Shown here: in pieces, positions 1 through 8,463 of the stretch
How the letters are laid out: each line of letters opens with the position of its first letter
How positions within the stretch are numbered: the first letter of the stretch is position 1
Origin: Brevibacillus sp.
Lineage (GTDB): Bacteria; Bacillota; Bacilli; Brevibacillales; Brevibacillaceae
Direction: 5' to 3'
DNA length: 53,609 bases
Assembly (NCBI GenBank): GCA_029240815.1
Contig: JARDZO010000028.1
Span: forward strand, 1 to 53,609
Notes under the pieces: generated by a model
What the model saw: only the letters and a program-made list of their open reading frames with translations
Database searches by the model: none
What the model was told of the DNA's origin: nothing
Program-made: the position numbers and the translations under genes

Positions 1-426
1 TTCGTTCCCTTCCTTGTCAGTTCCAATCGGGTCGTGCAACGAAACGTCTTTCTTGGTCTTTTTCAAACTGCGAAGATGCATGAGGATTTCGTTTTCAATA
101 CAACGCGCTGCGTACGTAGCCAGCTTGGTGCCTTTCTCCACTTGGTAACTCTCGATCGCCTTGATCAACCCGATCGTTCCGATGGAGATGAGGTCTTCAC
201 TGTCTTCACCGGTGTTCTCGAATTTCTTGACAATGTGGGCGACCAGCCGCAGGTTATGCTCGATCAGCTTGTTGCGAGCGTACGGATCGCCTTTTGCCAT
301 CAGACGCAAGTACTTTTCTTCTTCCGTGTCAGGGAGGGGTTGAGGAAATGCGTTGTTCTTGACATAGGCCACGAACATCAGGAGCTCTTTGAATACTAAC
401 GAAAGTGCCGCAATAATGCTGGACAT
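1..426 (-). CDS. sigK: RNA polymerase sporulation sigma factor SigK, 5' part (runs off the window)
   Basis: Reading leftwards from an ATG at 426 behind GGAGGTG, 142 codons are open to the window edge. SigK directs late mother-cell transcription during sporulation. About 20 hydrophobic residues come first, like the membrane pro-sequence removed by SpoIVFB, then [11 protein letters not shown], the region 1.2-2 stretch with [30 protein letters not shown] and [16 protein letters not shown]. These match B. subtilis SigK almost residue for residue from memory. The C-terminal half (regions 3-4) is outside the window. No skin-like element interrupts the visible codons, but the usual insertion point may lie further left, so its absence cannot be claimed. 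Confidence 0.95.
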   Translation of the reverse strand, partial: MSSIIAALSLVFKELLMFVAYVKNNAFPQPLPDTEEEKYLRLMAKGDPYARNKLIEHNLRLVAHIVKKFENTGEDSEDLISIGTIGLIKAIESYQVEKGTKLATYAARCIENEILMHLRSLKKTKKDVSLHDPIGTDKEGNE

Positions 427-674
427 GGCTGCCACCTCCACGTCTGGGATAGCTTACTCCTATGCTTATGTGGGCGGTAGCCTATATGTGCATGTACGCT
501 AAAAAGGACAGTGCAATCATTACCTTTCCCTTAATGTTTACACAATTGATTGCCGATAATATATATAAAGATCTTCGAAATCCTACCACGAGAGGATGGG
601 ACGCCTATAGAATCCACCATCATCGCAGTTTATTTCTTCTGACTATCCCATCAAACTAATGCAGGGTGATTCTT
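427..674. other. divergent intergenic region between sigK and a membrane-protein gene
   Basis: This 248-base gap separates two divergent starts. It must hold the sigK promoter on the minus strand; that gene normally uses SigE and SigK. Several CATA-type words lie 30-80 bases upstream of sigK, but none has convincing spacing to a -35 element, so no promoter is called. An open frame of 65 codons on the plus strand here has no ribosome binding site and unusual composition, and is treated as chance. Confidence 0.4.
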
Positions 675-1793
675 ATGATTGCTTCCGAAATAATCGGACT
701 GGCGGCACTTTTGCTCGTCCTGATTTTCTTTTACACCCGTATTCTTTTTCCTAAACTGCGGAGCATGTTCATTCTGATCCTTGCCTTTTCCAGCGCTGGC
801 TTGGTCGGGTATTCCAGTGCCTCCAGTATTGGGATCGGATGGACAGTCAGTCTCGCATTACTGATCTTTTTAGGTGTCGCGATCTCCGTCATCTTCCTGC
901 AAAAACGAGAGGATCGACAAATCGAACAGCATTTTGAGCTGGCGCTAAAGTCGGAACAGCCCTTGATAGTAACGCCAACTGAAAAAGCTGCCACTGCTCC
1001 TCTCCCGTCACCTGTCTCGGAAGTAGCCGTGGCGTCCATAAGCTTCACACCTGTTGAAACGCTCCCGATCGCGAATCAGCAGGATACATATGATACGACA
1101 GCTCATTCTGTTACTGACAGTGAAGTGCTAACGGTTTCTCAACTTCCTGTAGAACAGCCGGAAATCCAGATGCTTGAGTTGCCAGAAAAGGTGGACGTGA
1201 TCAGCGAAGCCTACGAAATTCTCGCAAGTTTAGAAAAAGTAGAGCCTGAGCACTTCTTGGTTGCCAGCGAGCCCCAAGACCAGCTCGTCCAAAATGAACC
1301 CATCTTGGTGCCCACAGAGGAACCACCTGCAGAGACAAAGTCCCCCAAAGTAGAAACCACCATCTTACCTGAAGAGCGGAATCGTATTCAAACGCTTTCC
1401 GCAAATGCAGATCAGGCACTGCAGCAGGGCGATTATCTGCGTGCGTATCAATCACTCCGGGAGGCTCTGACCTACAGTCCCCCGGTTATGGCAACTTACA
1501 TATTGAGCCGTCAGCTGGTTCAAGTCTTGAACGAAATGGGTTTATATGAAGAGAGCATCTCCGTATTGGAGAAAGTCTTGAATGAATCCCCTTCTCTGTC
1601 TACTAAAAAACGAGAAGAATTCACCAGACAAATTTCCTATCTGGAAGAGTTGATCCAGCAGCTGCAGATCGAGAATAAACGAAATCTGTCCTGGTCGCTC
1701 GTTCCTCCATGTATCCACCAAAAAGTAATCGCGCATTTTCGCTCGTTGTTTGCGAGCAACAATGATCAATCTACAGCCATCCCATTTCATTAG
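675..1793 (+). CDS. membrane protein of unknown function with a TPR-like C-terminal region
   Basis: The chosen start is the ATG at 675, about 8 bases after GCAGGGTG; a GTG at 666 lies inside that binding site. The product has 372 residues. Three hydrophobic segments (about residues 3-20, 28-47 and 53-72) are followed by a long acidic, Pro/Glu/Val-rich linker (about 90-230). Near residues 235-340 lies a helical region resembling two tetratricopeptide units, with ADQALQQGDYLRAYQSLREAL and GLYEESISVLEKVL patterns. I do not recognise the family. The layout suggests a membrane-anchored cytoplasmic scaffold. It lies 12 bases upstream of the PRC-barrel gene, so the two probably form an operon. Confidence 0.65.
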   Translation: MIASEIIGLAALLLVLIFFYTRILFPKLRSMFILILAFSSAGLVGYSSASSIGIGWTVSLALLIFLGVAISVIFLQKREDRQIEQHFELALKSEQPLIVTPTEKAATAPLPSPVSEVAVASISFTPVETLPIANQQDTYDTTAHSVTDSEVLTVSQLPVEQPEIQMLELPEKVDVISEAYEILASLEKVEPEHFLVASEPQDQLVQNEPILVPTEEPPAETKSPKVETTILPEERNRIQTLSANADQALQQGDYLRAYQSLREALTYSPPVMATYILSRQLVQVLNEMGLYEESISVLEKVLNESPSLSTKKREEFTRQISYLEELIQQLQIENKRNLSWSLVPPCIHQKVIAHFRSLFASNNDQSTAIPFH

Positions 1794-1805
1794 AGGAGCA
1801 ACGAC

Positions 1806-2549
1806 ATGAAACAGAGCCATGAAGTATTAGGCAAACCAATCATCAGCATTTTTGCAGGAAAAGAAATCGGTAAAGTCAAAAATTTCGTCATCAACCCTGA
1901 GCTGCGTAGCATCGAATTTATTATCGTCCAAAACGATCAATGGGATTTTGGGATCAAGGCTGTGCCGTTTAAGCTCGTAGAAGGTCTTGGCGACTACGCT
2001 GTTACGATTCAATCGGAAAATGCAGTCATTGATCTGGCGGACATTCCGATTGCCAATGAGCTGTTGAGCAAAAATATTCAAATCAAAGGAACACGCATCA
2101 TCTCCCGGAAGGGTCATCATCTGGGACAAATCTCCGAGTATTACTTTGATCCAGAGACAGGAAAAATTTTGGGTTGTATTCTGGACCAGCAAGACTCCCC
2201 TTCCGTTTTGCCAGAAGCTGCGGTCGTTACTTTCGGGAAGGAAATCACCGTCATTTCCGATGAAGGCGATCAGCCACTTGTTTCCGACGAAGCTTTCCGC
2301 AATGAAAAGACCGGGAATGAGTCCGCAGTAGCAGATCAACCCACCCCTTCGCAAGAGACTGCATCTTCTGCGGTAGACGAGTTAGACCTGGAAGAATTAA
2401 TCGGAAAATCCTTGTCAGCCAATTTATATGACCCTTCCGGAGAACTCATTGCCGCAGAAGGCTCTGTCATAACCGCAGAGATCGTCAATCAAGCAAAGGC
2501 AATGGGAAGCAACAAAGCATTGGAGCTGACTTTGAAAGCGGCGGAGTAA
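1806..2549 (+). CDS. PRC-barrel domain protein with C-terminal HD-GYP-type accessory module
   Basis: The 247-residue product starts at an ATG behind GAGGAG. Two PRC-barrel units are visible, about residues 5-75 (VLGKPIISIFAGKEIGKVKNFVI) and 85-150 (IKGTRIISRKGHHLGQISEYYFD). PRC barrels are small beta folds found in ribosome-maturation, photosynthetic and sporulation-associated proteins (for example YlmC and YrrD). Residues 198-247 form a third module that aligns with the N-terminus of the HD-GYP protein encoded about 900 bases downstream. There is no signal peptide, so a cytoplasmic location is likely. A strong terminator follows. The exact function is unknown. Confidence 0.8.
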   Translation: MKQSHEVLGKPIISIFAGKEIGKVKNFVINPELRSIEFIIVQNDQWDFGIKAVPFKLVEGLGDYAVTIQSENAVIDLADIPIANELLSKNIQIKGTRIISRKGHHLGQISEYYFDPETGKILGCILDQQDSPSVLPEAAVVTFGKEITVISDEGDQPLVSDEAFRNEKTGNESAVADQPTPSQETASSAVDELDLEELIGKSLSANLYDPSGELIAAEGSVITAEIVNQAKAMGSNKALELTLKAAE

Positions 2550-2577
2550 AATCAGCCACCATTACTCGCATATCCCA

Positions 2578-2626
2578 AAGACCTCGTTCGCCAATTCGGG
2601 CAATTGGCAAGCGAGGTCTTTTTTTG
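2578..2626 (+). terminator. rho-independent terminator after the PRC-barrel gene
   Basis: AAGACCTCG, an inner CCAATT/AATTGG pair and CGAGGTCTT form a long hairpin ending in seven T residues. It closes the two-gene plus-strand unit. Confidence 0.9.
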
Positions 2627-2706
2627 ATGGTATTTATTTGGGTGAAATAATGGAAACAGTAAAAAACCGCTCTTTGGGGACGAAATGAAATCCTTTGATG
2701 GTTCTT

Positions 2707-3276
2707 TTAATAGACTAACACAGCTAAGTTTTTTACCATATGGCTGAACAGGTGTCCACTCAACACGATAGTTCCGTCCTGCTGGTAGCCGATGGATTCA
2801 TACAGCTTTCTAGCCCGATGGTTTTCTTTATCCACCAGCAAGGCGATTTTTTCATGCCCTCTACGTTCGCTTTCTTTTTCAAAGGCTTTCAAAAGAAGTT
2901 TACCGATCCCTCTTCCTCTGTGTTCACCTCGAACGACGACGGTATCCAAATAAAACTCATCGTCACGCGCTTCTTTGACAATGTGTGGCGATTTGCCGGT
3001 TATTCGTTCTACATACTCTACGAAAGGGCGATCCAGCTTCTCTGTCTGGCTACCATGGTAAAACAGCGCCAACCCCACCGGCTTGTCCATATCCATGGCG
3101 ATCACAGCATTCTCGTAGCTTAGCCTGTTGCCTGCTTGAGAGAAAAATTGGCTCATGACACGAATGGCCTCATCTGCCTCTGTTGTCCCTGTAAGTGTGT
3201 GCGCAATGTCTCCAATCGCTTCATAGATGAGCGGCGCTGCAAAGTCTGCATCCGTAGGTGTTGCCTTGCGTATCAT
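2707..3276 (-). CDS. GNAT-family N-acetyltransferase
   Basis: The 189-residue protein starts at an ATG behind AAGGAGGACAATGAC. GNAT enzymes transfer an acetyl group from acetyl-CoA to an amine. The acetyl-CoA-binding motif A is clear at about residues 110-135 (DTVVVRGEHRGRGIGKLLL, with the R-G-x-G pattern), followed by KIALLVDKENHRARKLYESIGY, the typical motif B. The N-terminal third (substrate side) gives no hint of the acceptor. The protein is cytoplasmic and appears monocistronic. Confidence 0.88.
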   Translation of the reverse strand: MIRKATPTDADFAAPLIYEAIGDIAHTLTGTTEADEAIRVMSQFFSQAGNRLSYENAVIAMDMDKPVGLALFYHGSQTEKLDRPFVEYVERITGKSPHIVKEARDDEFYLDTVVVRGEHRGRGIGKLLLKAFEKESERRGHEKIALLVDKENHRARKLYESIGYQQDGTIVLSGHLFSHMVKNLAVLVY

Positions 3277-3329
3277 GTCATTGTCCTCCTTGTGTCCACG
3301 GGTGACTTCCTCTTAGCGTTCTCATCTAC

Positions 3330-3342
3330 ATTGTGTCACAAT
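3330..3342. promoter_or_regulatory. 13-base palindrome upstream of the acetyltransferase gene
   Basis: ATTGTG-T-CACAAT is a perfect inverted repeat 54 bases before the acetyltransferase start. Its size fits a dimeric repressor site, but no regulator gene lies next to it and chance is possible. Confidence 0.3.
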
Positions 3343-3418
3343 CCTTTGCGAGGGTCGAGAAGCACACGACATCGTTCACAGAACTTATGAAAACCTCTTC
3401 TTACACGTTCAATAATGA

Positions 3419-3441
3419 AACCGCTCTCAATTGGAGCGGTT
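3419..3441 (-). terminator. possible terminator of the HD-GYP gene
   Basis: AACCGCTC and GAGCGGTT make an 8-bp hairpin just beyond the stop of the HD-GYP gene. On the minus strand it is followed only by TTTCATTATT, so the T-tract is weak. Confidence 0.45.
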
Positions 3442-3457
3442 CGCTTCATTGCTTCTA

Positions 3458-4522
3458 TTATCCAATCATTTTCTCGATAGTCAGTTTACGCTCATAGCGC
3501 AGGTCAACAAACTCTCCACTCCGCCGCACCAATGGACGCATGGGCTCGTCCTGATGAATCAAGATGACCTCCACCTCTTCACCATTACTCAAGCGAGCAC
3601 GCGCTCCGACGTATAGCAAGGCAATATAGCGTACGAACTGGGAGACGATCTCAATATTCAGCTTCCCGTCGCACGCTTCTTTCCAGAGGAGTTGTGCGGC
3701 CTCGAAAGGTGATGTCCTTTCTTTATAGACACGGTCTGAGCAGATCGCATCAAACATGTCCGCGATCGCCAGCACCTGACATTCGACGGGGATATCATTC
3801 CCTTTGCGGCGCTCCGGATATCCCGTTCCGTCCAGTCTTTCATGATGGAGCAACGCACATAAAGCCAGCAGGTCCGAGCTGCCTTCCATCTGTTTAATCA
3901 TTTCGTAGCCGTATACCGTATGCTTCTGCACCTCTGCAAATTCTTCCACTGTCAGCTTTCCTGGCTTGAGAAGAATTTCCTTGGGCACCTTCATTTTCCC
4001 CAAATCATGAAGAAAGCCAGCCGTACCCATAAATGCGATGCGATCTTCACTCCATTTCATCAGGCGAGCTATCAGTGAACAGAGAATGCCCACGTTCAAT
4101 GAATGCCGATAGGTGTAGCTGTCTGCCCCTTCGAGTACGTATAAAGAACGAAACAATCCCAACTGCTTCATGGACTGTTCCGCCACCTCACAAAAAATGT
4201 CCGAGAATTGCTCCAAGTGTGGCGTCCCATTTTGGCCGACCTGATCAAATAACGAGCGGGTCTTGTCCAGCGCTTGTACATAAGCAGCTATCGTCTCTTC
4301 ATCTGCATCCAGCTCCAGGAGTTGAGTCGTAATGTGCACGCCTGTCCCCTCTGTGAGGAGCTGCTGTACTTCTACCTCCCAGATTCTCTGTTTTTGTAGG
4401 AGCTGTACGTGTGCAGATGTAATGATCGTTTCTTGAGGGAGAAGCAGGATACCATTATCCGTAAAAAGATCTACGGCTAGCGTTCTTCCCACTAAGGAAT
4501 GGTCTACTGGTGCCAAAGACAT
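3458..4522 (-). CDS. HD-GYP domain protein, probable cyclic-dinucleotide phosphodiesterase
   Basis: The 354-residue protein starts at an ATG behind AAAGGTTGAT. HD-GYP enzymes are metal-dependent phosphohydrolases that degrade cyclic di-GMP or related dinucleotides. The catalytic domain spans about residues 140-300, with GFLHDLGKMKVP (HD pair) and HHERLDGTGYP (GYP motif), then ADMFDAICSDRVYK. All expected metal ligands appear present. The N-terminus (about 10-55) carries the short module seen in many HD-GYP proteins. There is no receiver domain, GGDEF domain or membrane segment, so its input signal is unclear. Confidence 0.88.
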   Translation of the reverse strand: MSLAPVDHSLVGRTLAVDLFTDNGILLLPQETIITSAHVQLLQKQRIWEVEVQQLLTEGTGVHITTQLLELDADEETIAAYVQALDKTRSLFDQVGQNGTPHLEQFSDIFCEVAEQSMKQLGLFRSLYVLEGADSYTYRHSLNVGILCSLIARLMKWSEDRIAFMGTAGFLHDLGKMKVPKEILLKPGKLTVEEFAEVQKHTVYGYEMIKQMEGSSDLLALCALLHHERLDGTGYPERRKGNDIPVECQVLAIADMFDAICSDRVYKERTSPFEAAQLLWKEACDGKLNIEIVSQFVRYIALLYVGARARLSNGEEVEVILIHQDEPMRPLVRRSGEFVDLRYERKLTIEKMIG

Positions 4523-4693
4523 AGGATCAACCTTTCACACTCTTTTTTCTAAATTATAGAAAGGAAGGATACTAGTTACAATCTATTTTTTTGAGACAAT
4601 TCTAAACTTTATACCTAGGGGGGACGTTCTGCCAACTCGATACATATGATAAAAGGCGTAGCGATAGGTGATTCAAGGAGGGACATCCGTCAT

Positions 4694-5185
4694 ATGACGA
4701 TTCTGTACATCACTCCGAAAGCTTGGAAGCAGATCGAGACAGCTGTAAGAAAAGACCCCTCGGTCGAGACCGGAGGGGTGATGATGGGCTATCCCATGGA
4801 TAATAATCGATGGGTCGTTACTTATGCGAGTGAGCCTGGTCCAAAGGCCATCCAGCATCCCAAGTCCGTCTTTTTTGACGACGGCCATTTACGTAAGCTC
4901 GTACGCAAATTGAGCAAGACTCGCCAATGGCAATACCTCGGTGATTGGCATAGTCATACGATCAAGCGGCTTTCGCCCAGTAAAGGTGACAAGAAAACCA
5001 TTTGGGAAAAAGCCACGCAATCCATATACACATCCCCTTCACCGCTCATGCTGATTGTCGGCTTGGGCAAACAGAATCAGGTGCAGGCTAGAGGCTTTAT
5101 TCTGGGGAATTCCCTGCGTGAGGTTGGGAAGATTGAACTGTTTGATCGGCAAGCTCATCAACCGCGCGGCGAAACATCTCTGTAG
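4694..5185 (+). CDS. JAMM/MPN-domain metalloprotease-like protein (Prok-JAB family)
   Basis: The chosen start is the ATG at 4694, 11 bases after AAGGAGGG; an upstream in-frame ATG at 4646 has no binding site. The product has 163 residues. The whole JAMM signature is present: a glutamate in SVETGGVMMG (about residue 25), then HSH, and S and D at the exact H-x-H-x7-S-x2-D spacing (HSHTIKRLSPSKGD). These residues bind zinc in isopeptidases and in bacterial JAB proteins that process small beta-grasp proteins. No such partner gene is adjacent. The last 89 bases overlap the 3' end of the convergent pbpI gene. Activity is predicted; the substrate is unknown. Confidence 0.85.
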   Translation: MTILYITPKAWKQIETAVRKDPSVETGGVMMGYPMDNNRWVVTYASEPGPKAIQHPKSVFFDDGHLRKLVRKLSKTRQWQYLGDWHSHTIKRLSPSKGDKKTIWEKATQSIYTSPSPLMLIVGLGKQNQVQARGFILGNSLREVGKIELFDRQAHQPRGETSL

Positions 5186-6926
5186 CCTGATTTTTGCCCC
5201 AGCTCGGCTGATTTTCTGCAACGACGCAAATGGCATATTGAGGTTGATCGAAAGGTGCATAACCGATGAACCAAAGATGGTTCATCGATTGATTTTCTCC
5301 TCCCGTCTGTGCGGTCCCAGTCTTGCCAGCTACCTCCCACGGAGCGCCATTCAGGGCTTGCCCCGTACCGTCAGTCACCACTTTCCTCATCATCTTTCGC
5401 AGTTTGCTTGCTGTGACGTAATCAATTCCTTGAACGGGAAGAGTCTGCATAGGGAACTGATAGAATGCTTGACCATTGCGATAATTAATTTCATGGACCA
5501 GACGGACTTGTATCGGCTGTCCACCGCGTAAGATCGATACGACCATATTCGCCGCTTGCAAGGGGGTCACCCGAACATCCCGCTGACCGATCGCCGTCTG
5601 AATCAGGACGCCTTCGTCTTGGCGGGATACTCCTTGGGCGAAGATTGCCCCTTTCTCCTCGCCATCCAACTGCCTGAATCCATCGAGCTTAAATAGATGC
5701 GAGGTAACATGCCCCACCTGTTCGGACAAGCCCAAGCGTCGCGCATATTCTTCCAGCTTTTCACCGCCTACACGATTCGCGATCTGAGCAAAGGCGATAT
5801 TACAGGATTCGGCATAAGCTTCCTCCATCGTCACACTGCCATGGCCTTCCTTTTTCCAGCAAGAAAAATGATACTTGCCATACTCTCCTGTGCAACTAAA
5901 ACGTTCTGTAGGTGAGACGACTCCTTCTGCCAGAGCAGCTGCCGCTACGACGGTTTTAAAAATAGAACCAGGCGGCAGCTGTTTCGCCGCTCTGTTTTTC
6001 CAATAGTCCGTAGTCACGTCCACCTTGGTCTGATCGTATTTGGGTCGGCTCACCATCGAGCGCACATCTCCCGTCTGTGCGTCTAATACAACGATACTCC
6101 CTTGCTTTAATCCTACTTCATCCGCTATGCGTTCCATGCTTCGCTGTATGGATACATCCAGAGTCGTGGTGAGTGAGAGCGGATAGTACTCGTTATCCTG
6201 CTTCGAGTAACGGATATCCAACCCACGCAGCGGCTTTCCATGTCCGTCCACGTAGTAGGACAGGATGGACGGTTCCACACCTTGCAAAAAGCGATCAAAG
6301 CTGCGCTCCAGTCCAGAAGCTCCGATGGTGCTGTCCGCATTCATCTTTCCAGTGTCCCACTCATCTGGGTAAAGAGATTGCACCAAACCAGGATTTTGAT
6401 TGATAAAGCCGATGACATGTTTGGCTACCTCTTCCTGGCGATACCTCTCTGTTACTGCCAGAGCTACAATGCCGGGAATCGCGAGTGCATTTATTTGTTC
6501 TGTCTGGCGCTCCGAGAGCACGACCAGCCGTCCGTCATCCTTACGCAAGAATAGTGGGGCTTTTGCTTTTTCCATGATCTCTGCAAGACGTTCCTTTGAT
6601 TGGGAAACGACCTCAGCTACGCGTGCCAGTCCATCGGTTCCCTCCAGACTGCCGCGAGCCAATGGAAAGAGAATGAGCGCGCGATGCTCTTCACCAGTAA
6701 AGGCATACCCGTTTCGATCCCGTATATCGCCACGCCCGCTATGGAGCACGATACTTTGCTGTCGTTGTTTGACGGCGTTCTTCACCAAATCGATGCCGCG
6801 CTTGGTAAAGCGATGAGGCGCTCCCAACTGGATCCACCACAAACGTGCGATCAATCCGATCCAGACAAGTGTCATTCCGAGCAAGACCAGAAAGTGTCGC
6901 CGTTTCAACCGTCGTTCCAGTTGCAT
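5097..6926 (-). CDS. pbpI: class B penicillin-binding protein, PbpI-like (PBP4b)
   Basis: The start is the ATG at 6926 behind GGGAGG, giving 609 residues. The protein is a membrane-anchored D,D-transpeptidase that cross-links peptidoglycan. One transmembrane segment (about 13-35) is followed by a dimerisation domain and the transpeptidase domain. Catalytic motifs are PPGSIFKT (SxxK), ESCNIA (SxN) and GKTGTAQTG (KTG). Its place next to udk matches yrrR/pbpI of B. subtilis, which is expressed in the forespore under SigF. A terminator separates it from udk, and a SigF-like -10 word sits just upstream, so it is probably transcribed alone. B. subtilis has greA between udk and pbpI; here it is absent. 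Confidence 0.88.
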   Translation of the reverse strand: MQLERRLKRRHFLVLLGMTLVWIGLIARLWWIQLGAPHRFTKRGIDLVKNAVKQRQQSIVLHSGRGDIRDRNGYAFTGEEHRALILFPLARGSLEGTDGLARVAEVVSQSKERLAEIMEKAKAPLFLRKDDGRLVVLSERQTEQINALAIPGIVALAVTERYRQEEVAKHVIGFINQNPGLVQSLYPDEWDTGKMNADSTIGASGLERSFDRFLQGVEPSILSYYVDGHGKPLRGLDIRYSKQDNEYYPLSLTTTLDVSIQRSMERIADEVGLKQGSIVVLDAQTGDVRSMVSRPKYDQTKVDVTTDYWKNRAAKQLPPGSIFKTVVAAAALAEGVVSPTERFSCTGEYGKYHFSCWKKEGHGSVTMEEAYAESCNIAFAQIANRVGGEKLEEYARRLGLSEQVGHVTSHLFKLDGFRQLDGEEKGAIFAQGVSRQDEGVLIQTAIGQRDVRVTPLQAANMVVSILRGGQPIQVRLVHEINYRNGQAFYQFPMQTLPVQGIDYVTASKLRKMMRKVVTDGTGQALNGAPWEVAGKTGTAQTGGENQSMNHLWFIGYAPFDQPQYAICVVAENQPSWGKNQATEMFRRAVDELADQTVQSSQPHAGNSPE

Positions 6927-6954
6927 GGATCTTCCCTCCCTGGCTTTTTTAGCC

Positions 6955-6983
6955 AGTATTGCCCGTTTCAAAGGGAGGGAAAC
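6955..6983 (-). promoter_or_regulatory. candidate SigF/SigG-type promoter of pbpI
   Basis: On the minus strand GGCAATACT fits the SigF -10 pattern GGnnAnAnT at every fixed position. Fifteen bases upstream lies GTTTC, a 4-of-5 match to the -35 word. It lies between the udk terminator and the pbpI binding site. It is a single motif match, so confidence is low. Confidence 0.35.
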
Positions 6984-6993
6984 GAGCGAAACG

Positions 6994-7020
6994 AAAAAAC
7001 ACGCCGACAAATGCGGCGTG
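6994..7020 (-). terminator. terminator between udk and pbpI
   Basis: On the minus strand CACGCCGCATTTGTCGGCGTG forms a strong hairpin followed by six T residues. It ends the trmR-udk transcript. Confidence 0.9.
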
Positions 7021-7035
7021 CACAGGATAAATCGA

Positions 7036-7677
7036 TTACGTATTAGCCAATTGCTGCTTTTCGAGCAGGATATTGCTGATCTTCGTAGACAGCAAGTCGA
7101 GAGCTACCAGATTGTAGCCACCTTCTGGAATGATGACATCCGCGTAGCGTTTGGTCGGTTCGATGAATTGAAGGTGCATCGGCCGCACGACATTTAAATA
7201 TTGACTGACTACGGAATCTAGGGAGCGACCTCGCTCTTCAATATCGCGAGCGATCCGACGTACAATCCGTACATCTGCATCCGTATCGACGAATACTTTG
7301 ATATCCATCAAATCGCGAATACGCTCGTCCTCCAAGATCAGCATCCCTTCCAGGATAATGACATCTTTAGGATCGATCCGGATCGTTTCCTTTTTTCGCG
7401 TATGCTCCTTGAAATCATAGATCGGCTTTTCGATGGCCTTGCCTTGCAGCAAATCCTGCAGGTGGGAAAGCATCAGATCATTGTCAAATGCCAAGGGATG
7501 ATCGTAGTTGGTACAGTAACGATCTTCCATACTCATATGGTCCTGATTCTTGTAATAGGAATCCTGCTCAATCATCGTCACACTATCATTTTGAAACTGG
7601 CGAAACAATTCTCTGGCGACGGTCGTCTTTCCAGATCCACTGCCTCCAGCTACCCCAATCAATACGGGGTTGCGCAT
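7036..7677 (-). CDS. udk: uridine kinase
   Basis: The 213-residue protein salvages uridine and cytidine by phosphorylation to UMP and CMP. The Walker A loop GGSGSGKTT is at residues 11-19, followed by EQDSYYKNQ and NYDHPLAFD, then the lid region with [13 protein letters not shown]. Length and motif order are those of bacterial Udk. It lies 37 bases after trmR in the same operon. In B. subtilis the two U32-family genes trhP1 and trhP2 stand between trmR and udk; they are missing here. Confidence 0.97.
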   Translation of the reverse strand: MRNPVLIGVAGGSGSGKTTVARELFRQFQNDSVTMIEQDSYYKNQDHMSMEDRYCTNYDHPLAFDNDLMLSHLQDLLQGKAIEKPIYDFKEHTRKKETIRIDPKDVIILEGMLILEDERIRDLMDIKVFVDTDADVRIVRRIARDIEERGRSLDSVVSQYLNVVRPMHLQFIEPTKRYADVIIPEGGYNLVALDLLSTKISNILLEKQQLANT

Positions 7678-7714
7678 GCCTCATAACCCCTTCCCTATTT
7701 GGCATCCAGGCAAT

Positions 7715-8380
7715 CTATACCTCGGATTCGATCGTTGTGTCTGATTTTTTCTTTTTCAGGCTGACAGCGAGGCCATCGCCCACCGGAATCATGGTCGTTT
7801 CCAGTTCCGGGTGCTCCATTAAGTGAGTGTTGTAGGCGTGCAGCTTCTCGATCATTGGACGCTGACGTTTCGTAGCCTCGTCCGGTGTCGCGACCAGCCC
7901 GCGGAACAACACATTATCGCTAATCACTAATCCACCTTCACGCAGCAGAGGAAGATACAGATCGAGAAAAGCCCGATACTGGCCCTTGGCCGCGTCAATA
8001 AACAAGCAGTCAAATTGATAGGAATCTGGCAGTCCCAATGTGGCATCCCGCAACAGGATCTCAATTCGTTCCGACACACCTGCTTCTGCGATATTGGTAC
8101 GCGCTCGTCCGAGTCGTTCCTCGTCAATGTCCATCGTGACGATACGCGCTTCTGGAGCCGCCTCAGCCAGCCAGATGGTAGAGTAGCCGATCGCGGTTCC
8201 TACCTCAAGAATGGACTTAGGACGATGCAGCAAAAGCAACATCCGCATGACTTGCGCAGAGGGAAGCTGAACGATCGGAATATTTTCCGCTGCCGCCTCC
8301 TGCTCCAGGCGCGTAAGCAGCGGTGAACGCTCGGGAACCAGTCCCGACACGTAGTCATCTATGGCCGGATTGGTAATCAT
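7715..8380 (-). CDS. trmR: tRNA 5-hydroxyuridine O-methyltransferase (YrrM/TrmR family)
   Basis: The 221-residue protein starts at an ATG behind AGGAGTG. It is a class I SAM-dependent O-methyltransferase of the YrrM group: the glycine-rich SAM loop is ILEVGTAIGYSTIW (about 57-70), the acidic ribose-binding residue follows in VTMDID, and FDCLFIDAAKG and VISDNVLFRG complete the fold. In B. subtilis TrmR methylates ho5U34 of tRNA to mo5U. Position and similarity support that role here, although the usual hydroxylase genes are not adjacent. An extended -10 promoter lies directly upstream, so trmR leads a two-gene operon with udk. Confidence 0.88.
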   Translation of the reverse strand: MITNPAIDDYVSGLVPERSPLLTRLEQEAAAENIPIVQLPSAQVMRMLLLLHRPKSILEVGTAIGYSTIWLAEAAPEARIVTMDIDEERLGRARTNIAEAGVSERIEILLRDATLGLPDSYQFDCLFIDAAKGQYRAFLDLYLPLLREGGLVISDNVLFRGLVATPDEATKRQRPMIEKLHAYNTHLMEHPELETTMIPVGDGLAVSLKKKKSDTTIESEV

Positions 8381-8410
8381 CTTTTCACTCCTCTATCTTG
8401 CAACCGAATT

Positions 8411-8419
8411 ATTATAGCA
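8411..8419 (-). promoter_or_regulatory. extended -10 promoter of trmR-udk
   Basis: The minus strand reads TGCTATAAT, a perfect TGnTATAAT extended -10 element. It sits about 30 bases before the trmR start and just after the mltG terminator. No good -35 word is present, as is common for extended -10 promoters. Confidence 0.65.
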
Positions 8420-8431
8420 TACCTCTTACGC

Positions 8432-8463
8432 AAAAACAGAGGAAACCTGGTTAGTTTCCTCTG
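8432..8463 (-). terminator. terminator of mltG, overlapping its last codons
   Basis: On the minus strand CAGAGGAAAC and GTTTCCTCTG form a 10-bp stem followed by TTTTTG. The mltG stop codon (8451-8453) lies in the loop, so the end of the coding sequence is part of the hairpin. Confidence 0.88.

Noticed and set aside
462..659. 65-codon plus-strand open frame upstream of the TM/TPR gene
   Set aside because: There is no ribosome binding site, it overlaps the sigK promoter region and the protein has no recognisable features.
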